The notes under the pieces: model-generated
The model's database searches: none
Told to the model about the DNA's origin: nothing
Seen by the model: only the letters and a program-made list of their open reading frames with translations
Shown here: positions 38,910 to 48,080 of the stretch, in pieces
How the letters are laid out: each line of letters begins with the position of its first letter
How positions within the stretch are numbered: the stretch's first letter is position 1
Assembly (NCBI RefSeq): GCF_025420585.1
Contig: NZ_JAOEGB010000033.1
Location: 1 to 64,000, forward strand
Source: Planotetraspora sp. A-T 1434
GTDB taxonomy: Bacteria > Actinomycetota > Actinomycetes > Streptosporangiales > Streptosporangiaceae
Length of the DNA stretch: 64,000 bases
Direction: 5' to 3'
Translations under genes and position numbers: made by a program

Positions 38910-40427
38910 CTACCTCGGAGCACCCTCGGAGTCCGGTCTCGGGGTGATCTCGTGCGGGGACGCCCGCAAGGGCAGCAGGACCCGGAAGGCGGCCCCGGAG
39001 CCAGGGGCCGTGCGCAGCTCGACCCGGCCGCCGTGGGCCTTGACGATCGCGGCCACGATGGCGAGCCCGAGCCCCGCACCGCCCGCGGCCCGGGAGCGGC
39101 TCTCGCTGACCCGGTAGAGGCGCTCGAAGACGCGCGGCGCGTGCTCGGCCGGGATCCCCGGCCCGGTGTCGCGCACCTCGAAGACGCCCATCGGCTCCGG
39201 CCGGCCCGAGCCGACGGCGGCCGTCGGGAAGGTGTCGGCCGTGCCCGTGCCCACCCGGACCGTGATCTTCGCGTCCTGCGGGGTGTGCGCGAGGGCGTTC
39301 GCGACGAGGTTGGCGGCGACCTGCCGCAGCCGCGCCTCGTCGCCGAGCACCAGGACCGGGCTCAGCGAGGAGCCGAGCCCGGCCAGCCGTACCTGCCGAT
39401 CGGGGACGCGGGCGCGGGCGTCGCGGATCGTGTCGGCGGCGATCTCCAGGAGGTCGGCCGGGCGGGCCTCCATGGGCCGTTCCTCGTCGAGGTCGGCCAG
39501 CGCGAGCAGGTCGTTGACCAGCACCCCCATCCGGGTGGCCTCCTCCTCGATCCTCCGCATGGTCTCGTCCATCGGAGGCCCCGGCGGGGTCCCTCCCCTG
39601 CGATAGAGCTCGGCGAAGCCGCGGACCGAGGTCAGCGGGGTGCGCAGCTCGTGCGAGGCGTCCGCGAGGAAGCGGCGCATCCGCGCCTCCGACTCGGCCC
39701 GCGCGGCGATCTCCCGCTCCACCCGGTCGAGCATCACGTTCATCGCGATGCCCAGGCGGCCGGGCTCGGTGTGCGGGTCGGCGTCCGGCACACGGCGGCT
39801 GAAGTCGCCGGCGGCGATGTGCCCGGCCGTCTCCTCGATCCTGGTCAGCGGGCGCAGGCCGAGCCTCACCAGAGCGGCGGCGGCCAGGCCCAGCAGGAGG
39901 AGCACGCCGGCCATGACCCCGCCGTCGATGGCGAGCAGCCATCTCTGGATGGCTTCGACCTCGGCGAGCGACGCCGTCATCACGACGGCTCCGCCGTCGG
40001 GAAGGTCGACCGCCATGACCCGCCACGACGGCCCGTCCGTGCCCGGCACCGTGTACGGCTCGCCCTTCCGCATCTGGTCGTACGGCCCGAGATCCGGCCG
40101 GTTGCCCGGTGCCGACGGAAACTCGCCGGCCAGCCTCCCCTGCGATGTGAACAGGAAGATCTGCCTGTCTCCGACGATTCGTGCGACGACCTTCTTCTCG
40201 AACGGCAGGACCGTGACGCCTCTCCCCTCCGGCAGGGGGAACGGCAGGGGCTGGGTCATCGACGCCATCTGGGTGGTCGTGCGGAGCTGCTCGTCCAGCC
40301 GGTCCACGAGGTAGTCCCGCAGCAGGCCCAGGCCGGCCGCGTTGGCCAGCACCAGCGCGACGCCGGTCAGCGCCACCGCGGCGACCACCAGCCGGGTGCG
40401 GACCGTCCACTGGTCCGGCCCTCTCAC
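38910..40427 (-). CDS. Two-component sensor histidine kinase
   Basis: 505-residue membrane kinase. Two helices (LVVAAVALTGVALVLANAAG and GGVMAGVLLLLGLAAAALV) flank an extracytoplasmic sensor of about 150 residues. HAMP, H-box FLADASHELRTPLTSVRG, N-box LRQVAANLVANAL, and G-boxes VRDTGPGIP and AGLGLAIV follow in order. The GTG start overlaps the response-regulator stop (GTGA). The stimulus is unknown. The adjacent pump suggests envelope stress or an antimicrobial peptide. Confidence 0.94.
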   Translation of the reverse strand: MRGPDQWTVRTRLVVAAVALTGVALVLANAAGLGLLRDYLVDRLDEQLRTTTQMASMTQPLPFPLPEGRGVTVLPFEKKVVARIVGDRQIFLFTSQGRLAGEFPSAPGNRPDLGPYDQMRKGEPYTVPGTDGPSWRVMAVDLPDGGAVVMTASLAEVEAIQRWLLAIDGGVMAGVLLLLGLAAAALVRLGLRPLTRIEETAGHIAAGDFSRRVPDADPHTEPGRLGIAMNVMLDRVEREIAARAESEARMRRFLADASHELRTPLTSVRGFAELYRRGGTPPGPPMDETMRRIEEEATRMGVLVNDLLALADLDEERPMEARPADLLEIAADTIRDARARVPDRQVRLAGLGSSLSPVLVLGDEARLRQVAANLVANALAHTPQDAKITVRVGTGTADTFPTAAVGSGRPEPMGVFEVRDTGPGIPAEHAPRVFERLYRVSESRSRAAGGAGLGLAIVAAIVKAHGGRVELRTAPGSGAAFRVLLPLRASPHEITPRPDSEGAPR

Positions 40428-41128
40428 GCGTCGCCCCCGCGCGGAAGCCGCAACGTGTAGCCGACCCCGCGCACGGTATGGATCAGCGGCGGATCCCACT
40501 TGTCGATCTTCTTGCGCAGGTAGTAGACGTAGGACTCGACGATGCTGGAGTCGCCGTCGAAGTCGTACCGCCACACGCTGTCCAGGATCTGCGCCTTGCT
40601 CACCACCCGGCCGGCGTTGGTAAGCAGGTAGGCCAGCAGGTTGAACTCCGTCGGCGACAGGTCCACCTGCTCCCCGGCCCGCCGCACCTCGTGCGCGTCC
40701 GGATCCAGCCGCAGGTCGGCGTAGGTGAGCACGTTGCCGTTGTGCGGCTCGGCCACCCGGCTGCGGCGCAGGATGGCCCTGATCCGCAGCACGACCTCCT
40801 CCAGGCTGAACGGCTTGGCGACGTAGTCGTCCGCGCCGATGCTGAGCCCCCGGACCCGGTCCTCGACCGTGTCCCGGGCCGTCAGGAACAGCACGGGCAC
40901 CTGGCCGAGCCGCCGCGCCACCTCGAACCCGTCGAGATCGGGGAGCATCACGTCGAGGACCACGATGTCGGGCTCGAACTCCCTGGCCACGGTCAGCGCC
41001 CGCGACCCGCTTTCGGCCGTTCTCACGTCGAAGGACACCAGGCGCAATGTCTGTGAGAGCAGGGCGCGGATGTTCGGCTCGTCGTCGACGACGAGCACCT
41101 TGGCCATGGGACTGGGGGGCCGTTCCAT
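40424..41128 (-). CDS. OmpR-family response regulator
   Basis: 234-residue regulator with a receiver domain (VLVVDDEPNIR; phospho-acceptor Asp59 in VVLDVMLPD; TARD; Lys in AKPFSLEE) and a winged-helix output domain (VDLSPTEFNLLAYLL, VESYVYYLRKKID, IHTVRGVGYTLR). AGGAG two bases before the ATG at 41128 makes spacing short; the ATG at 41107 is an alternative. It heads an operon that includes the sensor, lipoprotein, adaptor, ATPase and permease, and probably activates it. Confidence 0.94.
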   Translation of the reverse strand: MERPPSPMAKVLVVDDEPNIRALLSQTLRLVSFDVRTAESGSRALTVAREFEPDIVVLDVMLPDLDGFEVARRLGQVPVLFLTARDTVEDRVRGLSIGADDYVAKPFSLEEVVLRIRAILRRSRVAEPHNGNVLTYADLRLDPDAHEVRRAGEQVDLSPTEFNLLAYLLTNAGRVVSKAQILDSVWRYDFDGDSSIVESYVYYLRKKIDKWDPPLIHTVRGVGYTLRLPRGGDA

Positions 41129-41205
41129 GACTCCTGGTCTACCGGACGTTCCTCAACGCCCGCTCAAAGCCTGGGCGCCCTCAGAATCCTCACATCGCTG
41201 AGGCG

Positions 41206-41640
41206 TCACTGCCGCCCGATCGGTTGGAGCCGAAACCCCAACTGGCTGTACATCTCCAACTGGTCGTAGTACTCCCGGTGTGTGACGATCTTGCCGTTCT
41301 CGACGTGCGCCGCGCAGGATCCGCGGACGGCGATATGTCTGCCGGTTCCCTCGACCACGTCCCCGCTGGGCAGAAGGAGGGGCCCGCCATGTGTGCCGGT
41401 GAGCGTCCATTCCGTGATCGCGGGATCGTCGCAGGCGACCTTGTACCAGGGCGTGACCCGCAGATCGGCGAAGGCCTTGAAGTACTGCTCGTAGAACCAG
41501 GCGATCTGCTCAAGACCTTCGGCCACGCCCACCGGGGTCACCAGGACGGCGTCCGCCCTGTAGTACTCCAGCATTCGGTGCAGATCGTGTTCGTTCAGCG
41601 CGTCGTACAGTCGATCTTTTGTCTCCCATGCAGTGAGCAT
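41206..41640 (-). CDS. SnoaL-like (NTF2-fold) protein
   Basis: 144-residue cone-shaped NTF2-fold protein (KDRLYDALNEHDLHRMLEYY, AWFYEQYFKAFADLRV, EWTLTGTHGGPLLLPSGDVV, VENGKIVTHREYYDQLEM). Members are polyketide cyclases, isomerases or binding proteins, and no reaction can be assigned. AGGGAGGG sits five bases before the ATG at 41640. Upstream in-frame sequence looks non-coding. Confidence 0.82.
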   Translation of the reverse strand: MLTAWETKDRLYDALNEHDLHRMLEYYRADAVLVTPVGVAEGLEQIAWFYEQYFKAFADLRVTPWYKVACDDPAITEWTLTGTHGGPLLLPSGDVVEGTGRHIAVRGSCAAHVENGKIVTHREYYDQLEMYSQLGFRLQPIGRQ

Positions 41641-41928
41641 GCTGACCCTCCCTATGGCGGCAACGCTACCTGGCGTCGTCAGCCTCCTACCAGACTTATC
41701 GTGACAAACCATGACATATAGCAATGCAACGACCTGGGACTGTCGACGAGGTGCGCGACGCGATCCTGGATGGCAGCGAGCGCCGTAAGATCGCCGACGC
41801 CGCCGCGTAGCAAGCACCCCCGGGCGAGGCCGCGCCCTGTAGACCTGCCATTCCCTCCCCTGCCGGTTCTCAGGTACGGCGCCACGCCGGCGGCGTGGCG
41901 TAGGGGCAGGTTCACAGGTGCCGAGGAC
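41641..41928. other. Intergenic region with a short possible gene remnant
   Basis: No full gene. A 29-codon frame (41724-41810, plus strand, ending SERRKIADAAA) has coding-like composition and may be a fragment, but it cannot be assigned to a family. Confidence 0.3.
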
Positions 41929-42552
41929 TCAGCCGCCGCGGGAGCGCCGGGCCCGGTAGGCGGTCGCCTTGGCGCGGTTCTGGCAGGACAGATCACAGAA
42001 CCGCCGCGAGGCGTTGCGGGTGGTGTCGTAGAAGACCCGATCGCACTCGTTGGCCGAGCACCGGCCGAGCCTGGCGCCGCGACCCGCGCCAATGATCATC
42101 GCGATGCTGGTGGCCATATCGGCGATGTAGGAGTCCACCGGGCCCTGGCCGACCGCGTGGAAGGCCAGCACCAGCGGGAGCCCGGGCCGGCCGTGGAGAT
42201 TCGGCATGGCGTGGTGGGCCGCGAGCAGATCGTTCAGCACGTCGGCCGCGCCCAGGACGTCGCCGTCCACGCATGCGTCGATCGCGGCACGGAGCCGTCG
42301 CACCGCGGCCACCAGCACTTCGGCACCGTCTGGGCCGAAGGGCGCCGTGTGCAGGCCGTCGTGCGCCGACAGCGCACGCCGGATCACCTCCAGCTGATCG
42401 GTCCCGGACCTTGGCGGCTCGACGCGCTGGCCGTGCGCGCGTTCGGTGGCCAGGTCGTTCACCAGCCGGAGGGCGAGCCCGGCGAACTCGGCCACGTAAC
42501 TATCAAAAGTCTGTTGACTAGTGATGGCGGTCGCATCTAACGTCACTGGCAT
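41929..42552 (-). CDS. ABATE/CGNR zinc-finger transcriptional regulator
   Basis: 207-residue protein with an N-terminal ABATE domain (about 15-150: EFAGLALRLVNDLATE, AAVRRLRAAIDACV) and a C-terminal CGNR-type zinc finger (about 163-203). The finger reads RCSANECDRVFYDTTRN, then RRFCDLSCQNRAKATAYR. The usual CGNR tetrad is CQNR here. These proteins are thought to be DNA-binding regulators. A divergent, frameshifted membrane gene begins 14 bases away and was probably its target. Confidence 0.87.
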   Translation of the reverse strand: MPVTLDATAITSQQTFDSYVAEFAGLALRLVNDLATERAHGQRVEPPRSGTDQLEVIRRALSAHDGLHTAPFGPDGAEVLVAAVRRLRAAIDACVDGDVLGAADVLNDLLAAHHAMPNLHGRPGLPLVLAFHAVGQGPVDSYIADMATSIAMIIGAGRGARLGRCSANECDRVFYDTTRNASRRFCDLSCQNRAKATAYRARRSRGG

Positions 42553-42566
42553 ATCGTAACTAGACA

Positions 42567-42838
42567 GTGAGGAAAGGGAAGACCCGTGCCGGCGTGCTGG
42601 TCACTCTGGGGCTGGTCTGCCAACTCCCGGCTGACGCGACCGCCCTCACCGGCGGGGCGGGCCGGGCCGCGCGGCTGGGTGTTCCGGTGGCTGCCGTTCT
42701 GATGTCCGGGGGTTCTTCGCCTCCGCCGCCGGGCGCGACGTCACCGGGCCCAACCGCTTCATCGCGATCCTGTGGCTCGGCGCCGCCTCGCGGGCCGTGG
42801 GCGTCATCGCCCTCGGCGTCGACCTTCTCACGGCTTGA
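42567..42838 (+). pseudogene. Frameshifted small membrane protein gene
   Basis: From GTG 42567 one frame gives VLVTLGLVCQLPADATALTG and then GVPVAAVLMSGG. Another frame, joined at a run of five G (42708-42712), gives FFASAAGRDVTGPNRFIAIL and ends AVGVIALGVDLLTA at TGA 42838. Together they look like a four-helix hypothetical membrane protein, possibly of the DUF4267 type. A sequencing error in the G run would restore the gene. It is divergent from the CGNR regulator. Confidence 0.55.
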
Positions 42839-42885
42839 GCCTGGGACAGTGCCCGTGCGCCCGGATGGATCTAATGTGTGCGCTC

Positions 42886-43479
42886 ATGGACCTAACTGGC
42901 ATAGTCACCCCCGACCGGCCTCTCCTCGTGCTCGCCGTCAAGGAAGAGGCGCAGTTCTTGGACCACTTCTTGGACCTCGGCCTGCCGGTGCTGCTGACGG
43001 GCATGGGCAAGGTGAACGCGGCGTCCTCGCTCGCGACCGTCCTGGGCCGCGGCCCCCTGCCCTCATTGGTGATCAACCTCGGCACGGCCGGGGCGCTCCG
43101 CCCCGGCTGGTCCGGCACCCACGAGGTCGGCACGGTGCTCCAGCACGATCTGGACACGGAGATGCTCCGCGGCCTCACCGGGGAGACCTACGGGGCGCCG
43201 TTGACGCTGTCCCCCGGCGGCCCCGTCCTCGCCACCGGGGATGTCTTCGTCTCCGATGAGGCCGCTCGGGACCGGCTCGCCGCCCGCGCCGACCTGGTCG
43301 ACATGGAGGGGTACGCCCTCGCCTCCGTCGCGAGCCAGGCGGGAGTCCCCATCCGTCTCGTCAAACACGTCAGCGACGACGCGGGAGACGGCGCGGCCAG
43401 GAACTGGCGGGAGTCCGTGGCGGACTGCGCCCGCGCGCTGGCCGCCTGGGCCACCTCCCACCTGGCCGGTGACAGGTGA
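42886..43479 (+). CDS. Nucleosidase of the MTA/SAH nucleosidase-like family
   Basis: 197-residue member of the PNP/UDP fold. It has LLVLAVKEEAQFLD, LLTGMGKVNAASSLA, NLGTAGALRPG, ATGDVFVSD, the nucleoside-binding VDMEGYALASVA and the catalytic Asp segment VKHVSDDAGD. It likely hydrolyses 5'-methylthioadenosine or a related nucleoside. Three in-frame ATGs (42865, 42874, 42886) are possible; the last gives the family-like N-terminus. No ribosome site is clear. Confidence 0.85.
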   Translation: MDLTGIVTPDRPLLVLAVKEEAQFLDHFLDLGLPVLLTGMGKVNAASSLATVLGRGPLPSLVINLGTAGALRPGWSGTHEVGTVLQHDLDTEMLRGLTGETYGAPLTLSPGGPVLATGDVFVSDEAARDRLAARADLVDMEGYALASVASQAGVPIRLVKHVSDDAGDGAARNWRESVADCARALAAWATSHLAGDR

Positions 43480-43505
43480 TTTGAGGGGGACGTTATGGTG
43501 GACCG

Positions 43506-43814
43506 ATGGTGTTCGATGAGGATTGGTCGACCTCCCCTTTAACGTGGCTGGAGGAGAGGATGGGGGCCCACCTCGCCCGGGCCGCCGGCGATCCGGGACT
43601 GCTCGCGGCGGTGGACCAGCACGCCGCCGCCGTGCGAGACGCGATCACGCTGGACCAGGAGACGCTGGGCGACTACCTCCTGGGCTTCCTGGACGAGCTT
43701 CGCGAAACCGGCTGGACGTACACCGGTGACGACGATTTCGCGGAGATCCGGCTGACGGCGATCTGCTGGCTCGCACGCGAGTCCGGCTTCCTCACCGACG
43801 ATCTACCGGCCTGA
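43506..43814 (+). CDS. Small hypothetical protein, second member of the duplicated pair
   Basis: 102-residue soluble protein whose family is not recognised. It contains [34 protein letters not shown] and [17 protein letters not shown], aligning along its length with the 16281-16583 product. As there, a TM-helix gene converges on it, 84 bases away. The conserved order and orientation suggest the two genes duplicated together and act together. Confidence 0.75.
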   Translation: MVFDEDWSTSPLTWLEERMGAHLARAAGDPGLLAAVDQHAAAVRDAITLDQETLGDYLLGFLDELRETGWTYTGDDDFAEIRLTAICWLARESGFLTDDLPA

Positions 43815-43897
43815 GCCCGCGCCCTCATTCGCGCTTTCTCACGGACGGTCGGCCAACGAGAGCCGACGGCCTTATCGGGCGGCCCTGTTCGGCGGCC

Positions 43898-44665
43898 TCA
43901 TTCGGGCGGCACCGACTTGGCCGCCCCGGCCTGCGGCTCCGCCGCCCGCGCCTGCCTGGCGTCCTGCCGTCCCCGGTAGTAGGCCTCCGCCTGGACCCTC
44001 ATCTCGGGCGTCTGCGCCTCCGCCCTGCTCAGCCAGCGTTCCCAGCGCTGCTCCATCGGCCGCACCAGGCCGCCTCCGAGGCCGATGGCCAGGATGGCGC
44101 CCAGCGTGGCGAGAACGGTGATCAGGACGGGAGTCGTGACGGTGGTCGCGATGCCCATCTGGTTGAGTGCGGCGATGATGCCCAGCGCCCAGATGAACAC
44201 CGACGCGGCGGTGGCCAGCCACCGGCCGTAACGTGTGCCCCCGAGCGCCCCGTTGATCAGATCGCCGACCGCACGCGCGATCGCTCCCGCCACCACCAGG
44301 ATGATGATCGCGACGATCGCCTTGGGCAGCCAGCCGACCACCGCGGCCAGCAGGTTGGAGACCGGGTTGGGGCCGAACAGCCCGAAGCCGAGTTGAAGCG
44401 TGAACAGCAGGACGGCGTAGTAGACAAGCCTGGCGATGAGGCTGCTGGCGTCATAACGGCTTCGCTCCAGCATCCGGCCCACCCCACTGCGTTCCACCGC
44501 CCGGTCGAAGCCGACCCGCTCCAAGAGCTTGTCGACGACCTTCTCCAGCAGCTTGGCCACCAGCCAGCCGATGATCAGCACGACGATGAAGCCGATGAAC
44601 TTTGGAACGAATGTGGCTATCTGCCGCCATGCGTCCAACAGGCCCTGACGTAGGTCCATGGCCAT
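43898..44665 (-). CDS. Conserved TM-helix membrane protein, copy 2
   Basis: 255-residue paralogue of the 16646-17491 protein. Shared blocks are TFVPKFIGFIVVLIIGWLVA, ERVGFDRAVERSGVGRML, SRYDASSLIARLVYYAVLL, LFGPNPVSNLLAAVVGWLPK, IIAALNQMGIATTVTTPVL and GGGLVRPMEQRWERWLSRAE. Each copy has about five membrane helices. The C-terminal tail is shorter than in copy 1. The start is taken at 44665 (MAMDLRQ); ATG 44659 is also possible, and GAGGGG lies just upstream of both. Probably a small channel or membrane scaffold. Confidence 0.85.
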   Translation of the reverse strand: MAMDLRQGLLDAWRQIATFVPKFIGFIVVLIIGWLVAKLLEKVVDKLLERVGFDRAVERSGVGRMLERSRYDASSLIARLVYYAVLLFTLQLGFGLFGPNPVSNLLAAVVGWLPKAIVAIIILVVAGAIARAVGDLINGALGGTRYGRWLATAASVFIWALGIIAALNQMGIATTVTTPVLITVLATLGAILAIGLGGGLVRPMEQRWERWLSRAEAQTPEMRVQAEAYYRGRQDARQARAAEPQAGAAKSVPPE

Positions 44666-45012
44666 GACCCCCCTCATGGGTTCACCAAACGGGGGTGTTT
44701 CCGAAGCGGGCGAGTCCACTCACCGCGGGACACGAGGGGGACGCAGGTTTCCCGACATCCCACCGAACTTTTGCCCTTTCCAGGACGGACCACATCGGAG
44801 CCTGGAAAGTCCGCCGCGTCTCCGGCCCGAGCACGCCTGATTCACGGACGGCATCTGCACAAAAGTGTCCAATAGTGTTATGAAAGATGCAGAAATGAAC
44901 TCCCCTCGGCATGACCGTCCGCACCCACCCCCGTCCTCCCCCGCGTAGCGGCGACACGAAGGAAACCGCCGATGACGGACGAACGCCCCTGTAACGCCCC
45001 CCGGCCCCGGGC
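44666..45012. other. Intergenic region with a 9-bp inverted repeat
   Basis: No gene is seen. CTTTCCAGG (44776-44784) and CCTGGAAAG (44801-44809) form a dyad with a 16-base loop. An AT-richer patch (about 44860-44895) probably holds the promoter for the sugar kinase gene. No strong ribosome site precedes 45013. Confidence 0.45.
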
Positions 45013-46011
45013 ATGATCCTTACCGTCACGCTGAACGTCGCTCTCGACGTCACGTACCTCGTCCACGGCGTCGACTGGAACGGGGTCAACCGTGTCCGCG
45101 CCGTCCACCGGCGCGCGGGCGGCAAGGGCGTCAACGTCGCCCGCGTGCTCGCAGCTCTCGGCCACGAGGTCATCACCACCGGCGTCGCCGGAGGGCCTAC
45201 CGGCGACGCCGTCCTGGCCGACCTCGCCCTGGCGGGCATCGCCGCGGCTTTCACGCCCATCGCCGCCGAGTCCCGCACCACGCTCGTGGTCTCCGACCCC
45301 GAGATCGATCCCGCCGTCCCCGCGTCGCACCGTACGGCCGGCGGAAACGCGCTCTTCAACGAGCCGGGCCCGGTCGTGACCGCCGAGGAGATCGCCCGTT
45401 TTCTCTCGCACTACCGAGGGCTACTCGCTCAGGCCGACGCCGTCGTCATGTCCGGCAGCCTGCCTCGTGGCGTACGCGCCGACTTCTACGCCGTTTTGAC
45501 CGCCATGGCGGCCGACCACGGCGTTCCCGCGATCGTGGACGCCGACGGCGCCTCCCTCCGCCACGCCGTGACCGGCCGTCCCACGATCGTCAAACCCAAC
45601 GCCGACGAGCTCGCCCGCGCCGTGCTCCCCGGTATCCCGGCCGGCTCGGCGCAGCCGCCTCCAGGCGTCCCGCAGCCGCCTCCCGGCGCGGCAGAGGCGG
45701 CGGTGCTGCGGGACGCCGGAGCCGAGTCGGTCGTGGTCTCGCTCGGCGCCGACGGGCTGCTGGCCGTGACCCCTCAAGGATCATGGCGGGCGCGCGTGCC
45801 GTACGCGCTGGCCGGCAACCCCACCGGCGCGGGAGACGCCCTGGTCGCGGGGCTCGCTCTCGGCCTCGTGGAGGGGATGCCGTGGCCGGAGCGGCTGAGG
45901 CGCGCCACCGCGCTCGGCGCCGCCGCGGTCGCCGCTCCCGTCGCGGGCGACTTCGACCTCGGCGTCTACGACGCCCTCCACCCCGCGATCACCATCACAC
46001 CGTTTCCATGA
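45013..46011 (+). CDS. PfkB-type sugar-phosphate kinase (1-phosphofructokinase or tagatose-6-phosphate kinase family)
   Basis: 332-residue ribokinase-fold kinase. It has TVTLNVALDVTY (usually TLNPAlD, with Pro replaced by Val), RAGGKGVNVARVLAALG, VVMSGSLPRG, IVKPNADELA and the ATP/anion-hole block NPTGAGDALVAG with the catalytic Asp. A proline-rich insert (AQPPPGVPQPPPGAAE) near 215-230 is unusual. The next gene is a class II aldolase, so the likely route is hexose-phosphate to bisphosphate and then cleavage. The substrate could be fructose-1-phosphate or tagatose-6-phosphate. Confidence 0.87.
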   Translation: MILTVTLNVALDVTYLVHGVDWNGVNRVRAVHRRAGGKGVNVARVLAALGHEVITTGVAGGPTGDAVLADLALAGIAAAFTPIAAESRTTLVVSDPEIDPAVPASHRTAGGNALFNEPGPVVTAEEIARFLSHYRGLLAQADAVVMSGSLPRGVRADFYAVLTAMAADHGVPAIVDADGASLRHAVTGRPTIVKPNADELARAVLPGIPAGSAQPPPGVPQPPPGAAEAAVLRDAGAESVVVSLGADGLLAVTPQGSWRARVPYALAGNPTGAGDALVAGLALGLVEGMPWPERLRRATALGAAAVAAPVAGDFDLGVYDALHPAITITPFP

Positions 46012-46122
46012 CGCCTACATGACGCCGATCCCCGACGCCGATCCCTTACTCCGGTCCTCTGATCTCGGTTCCGCCCGCCCGCTCCCCCACTCGCTCGACC
46101 CCTGGAAACGGAGACACCGGCC

Positions 46123-46947
46123 ATGCCCCTCGTCGGCATCGACGACATCACTCGGAACGCGCCCGCGGGTGTCGGCGCGTTCAACGTCATCCTGCTGGAG
46201 CACGCGGAGGCCATCGTCTCGGGGGCGGAGGCCGCCGGGGCTCCCGTGGTCCTGCAGATCAGCGAGAACGCCGTCAAGTACCACGGCGCGCTGGCGCCGA
46301 TCGCCGCGGCCTCACTCGCGGTCGCCCACGCCGCGGCCGTGCCCGTGGCCGTGCATCTCGACCACGCCACCGACCGCGCGCTGGTCGAGGAGGCCGTACG
46401 GCTGGGCCTGGGCTCGGTGATGTTCGACGCCTCGGCCCTCGACGACGCGGCCAACGTGGCGGCGACCGCCGACGTGGCCGCGTGGTGCCACGAACGCGGC
46501 GTCTGGGTGGAGGCCGAGCTGGGCGAGATCGGCGGCAAGGACGGAGCGCACGCGCCCGGCGCCCGGACCAGGCCCGGCGAGGCCGCCGGCTACGTCGCGC
46601 GGACGGGCGTCGACGCCCTCGCGGTGGCCGTGGGCAGCTCTCACGCGATGACCACCAGAGACGCCGTCCTCGACCTGGCCCTGATCGCCGAGCTCCACGC
46701 CGCCGTGCCGGTGCCTCTCGTGCTCCACGGCTCCTCCGGCGTCCCCGACGAGACCATCCGCGCCGCCGTACGGCACGGCATGAAGAAGATCAACATCGCC
46801 ACCCACCTCAACAAGGCCTTCACCGAAGCCGTCCGCGGTTACCTCGCGGCGAACCCCTCCGCGGTGGACTCGCGGACCTACGTCAGGCACGGCCGTGACG
46901 CCGTCGCCCGCGAGGTCACGCATCTCCTCGGCGTCCTCGCGGGCTGA
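46123..46947 (+). CDS. Class II (zinc) ketose-bisphosphate aldolase
   Basis: 274-residue class II aldolase of the tagatose/fructose-bisphosphate (GatY/KbaY/Fba) type. It has GVGAFNVILLEHAEAIV, the metal and catalytic HLDHA block with the expected Asp, VEAELGEIGGKDG, AVAVGSSHAM, LHGSSGVPDE and KINIATHLN. It splits the bisphosphate into glyceraldehyde-3-phosphate and dihydroxyacetone phosphate. The preceding kinase makes its substrate, 111 bases upstream on the same strand. Length is somewhat short, as in GatY/KbaY. Confidence 0.9.
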   Translation: MPLVGIDDITRNAPAGVGAFNVILLEHAEAIVSGAEAAGAPVVLQISENAVKYHGALAPIAAASLAVAHAAAVPVAVHLDHATDRALVEEAVRLGLGSVMFDASALDDAANVAATADVAAWCHERGVWVEAELGEIGGKDGAHAPGARTRPGEAAGYVARTGVDALAVAVGSSHAMTTRDAVLDLALIAELHAAVPVPLVLHGSSGVPDETIRAAVRHGMKKINIATHLNKAFTEAVRGYLAANPSAVDSRTYVRHGRDAVAREVTHLLGVLAG

Positions 46948-47221
46948 GGACGGGGTCGACGAGCCACGCGCCCGGATCGACGGACACCCCGAGGCCTACC
47001 GGCCGCCGAATGCCTCGCCGAGCGTCGGCTCCCGGACCGGGCTGCCCCACTCGTCCATCTCAGCGGGCTGGGGCGCCTCCGCCGCGACCGGAGGACGTCG
47101 GTGAGTCGATCGGGCGGTTCGAGCAGGCCCCGCCATGTGATCCCGCTTCGCATCCCACCAACGCCGAACCTCTACAACTTCACCCCCGGAATCTGCACAC
47201 CGGCTTTCTAGATTGCGGGCC

Positions 47222-47938
47222 ATGACAGCCGATACCGGCGACTTCACGCCCTGGCTGCGCGACTTCGAGGGCGCGGCGCTGCTCCGGTGGACGTGGGGCG
47301 ACCCCGACTGGAGCCGGGGAGCGCGGCTGGCGCCCGCCCTGGTGCGGAGCCTCCAGCGGTTCCAGGTGGGAGAGGACGGCGACGGTCGCAGCCTCACGGC
47401 CAAGGCCGACCGCGCGGGAGACTCCGTGTACGCGGACGCGGTCCGCCTGTTCGTCGCGGAGGAGCGCGAGCACGCCCGCCTGCTGGGCCGCCTGCTGGAT
47501 GCGGCGAGTGCGGCGACGATCCCGTACCACTGGACCGACACCGCCTTCGTCCGGCTGCGCCGGCTCCTCGGCCTGCGCGCGGAACTGATGGTCCTGATGC
47601 TCGCGGAGGTGGTCGCGCTCAGCTACTACCGCAGCGTGCGTGACGGCGTCCGCGACCCCCTCGCCGCGGAGGTCGCGGGCCGGATCCTCGCCGACGAGCT
47701 TCGCCACGTGCCGTTCCACTGCTACCGGCTGCGGCGGTCCTTCCAGCGGTCCTCCCGCCTGTCGCGGGCGACCGCCTCGGCCCTGTGGTGGCTGCTGCTG
47801 GCCGGCACGGTGACCGTGGTCGCGCTCGACCACGGTCACGCCCTACGCGAGGTCGGAGTGTCCCGAACCGCCTTCATCGACGACGTCATGGCGCGCTTCC
47901 GCACCGTCGTCGCCGACGTGATGTCACCGACCCGGTGA
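47222..47938 (+). CDS. Ferritin-like di-iron domain protein
   Basis: 238-residue helical protein. Two metal motifs, EEREH (VAEEREHARLLGRLL) and DELRH (ILADELRHVPFHCYRL), fit a ferritin-like four-helix bundle with a di-iron site. A hydrophobic helix (SALWWLLLAGTVTVVALDHG) follows. It could be an oxidase or hydroxylase; the substrate is unknown. The ATG at 47222 is preferred over an in-frame TTG at 47213. Confidence 0.8.
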   Translation: MTADTGDFTPWLRDFEGAALLRWTWGDPDWSRGARLAPALVRSLQRFQVGEDGDGRSLTAKADRAGDSVYADAVRLFVAEEREHARLLGRLLDAASAATIPYHWTDTAFVRLRRLLGLRAELMVLMLAEVVALSYYRSVRDGVRDPLAAEVAGRILADELRHVPFHCYRLRRSFQRSSRLSRATASALWWLLLAGTVTVVALDHGHALREVGVSRTAFIDDVMARFRTVVADVMSPTR

Positions 47939-48044
47939 CCCTTTCCGTCCAGTAGACCTCTGGCGCGATCTGCGGGCGCCGAACCAGCTCGGGTGGCAGC
48001 CCTGATCCTGGCGGCGCGCGGGTCGCTCACGCGCCTCGGCGACC

Positions 48045-48074
48045 TTGCCAGAGGAAAGTCTACCTAGATAGAGT
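48045..48074 (+). promoter_or_regulatory. padR promoter with overlapping palindromic operator
   Basis: TTGCCA (48045-48050), 18-base spacer, TAGAGT (48069-48074), then six bases to the GTG of padR, so the mRNA is probably leaderless. The near-palindrome CTACCTAGATAG (48060-48071, 10 of 12 symmetrical) overlaps the -10 and is a candidate PadR site for autorepression. Confidence 0.65.
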
Positions 48075-48080
48075 TATTGG

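Noticed and set aside
41724-41810. 29-codon plus-strand frame ending SERRKIADAAA
   Set aside because: Too short to assign; recorded only as a possible remnant in the intergenic entry.
46996-47136. 46-codon minus-strand frame ending VREPTLGEAFGGR
   Set aside because: Looks slightly protein-like and may be a gene tail, but no start signal or family could be supported.
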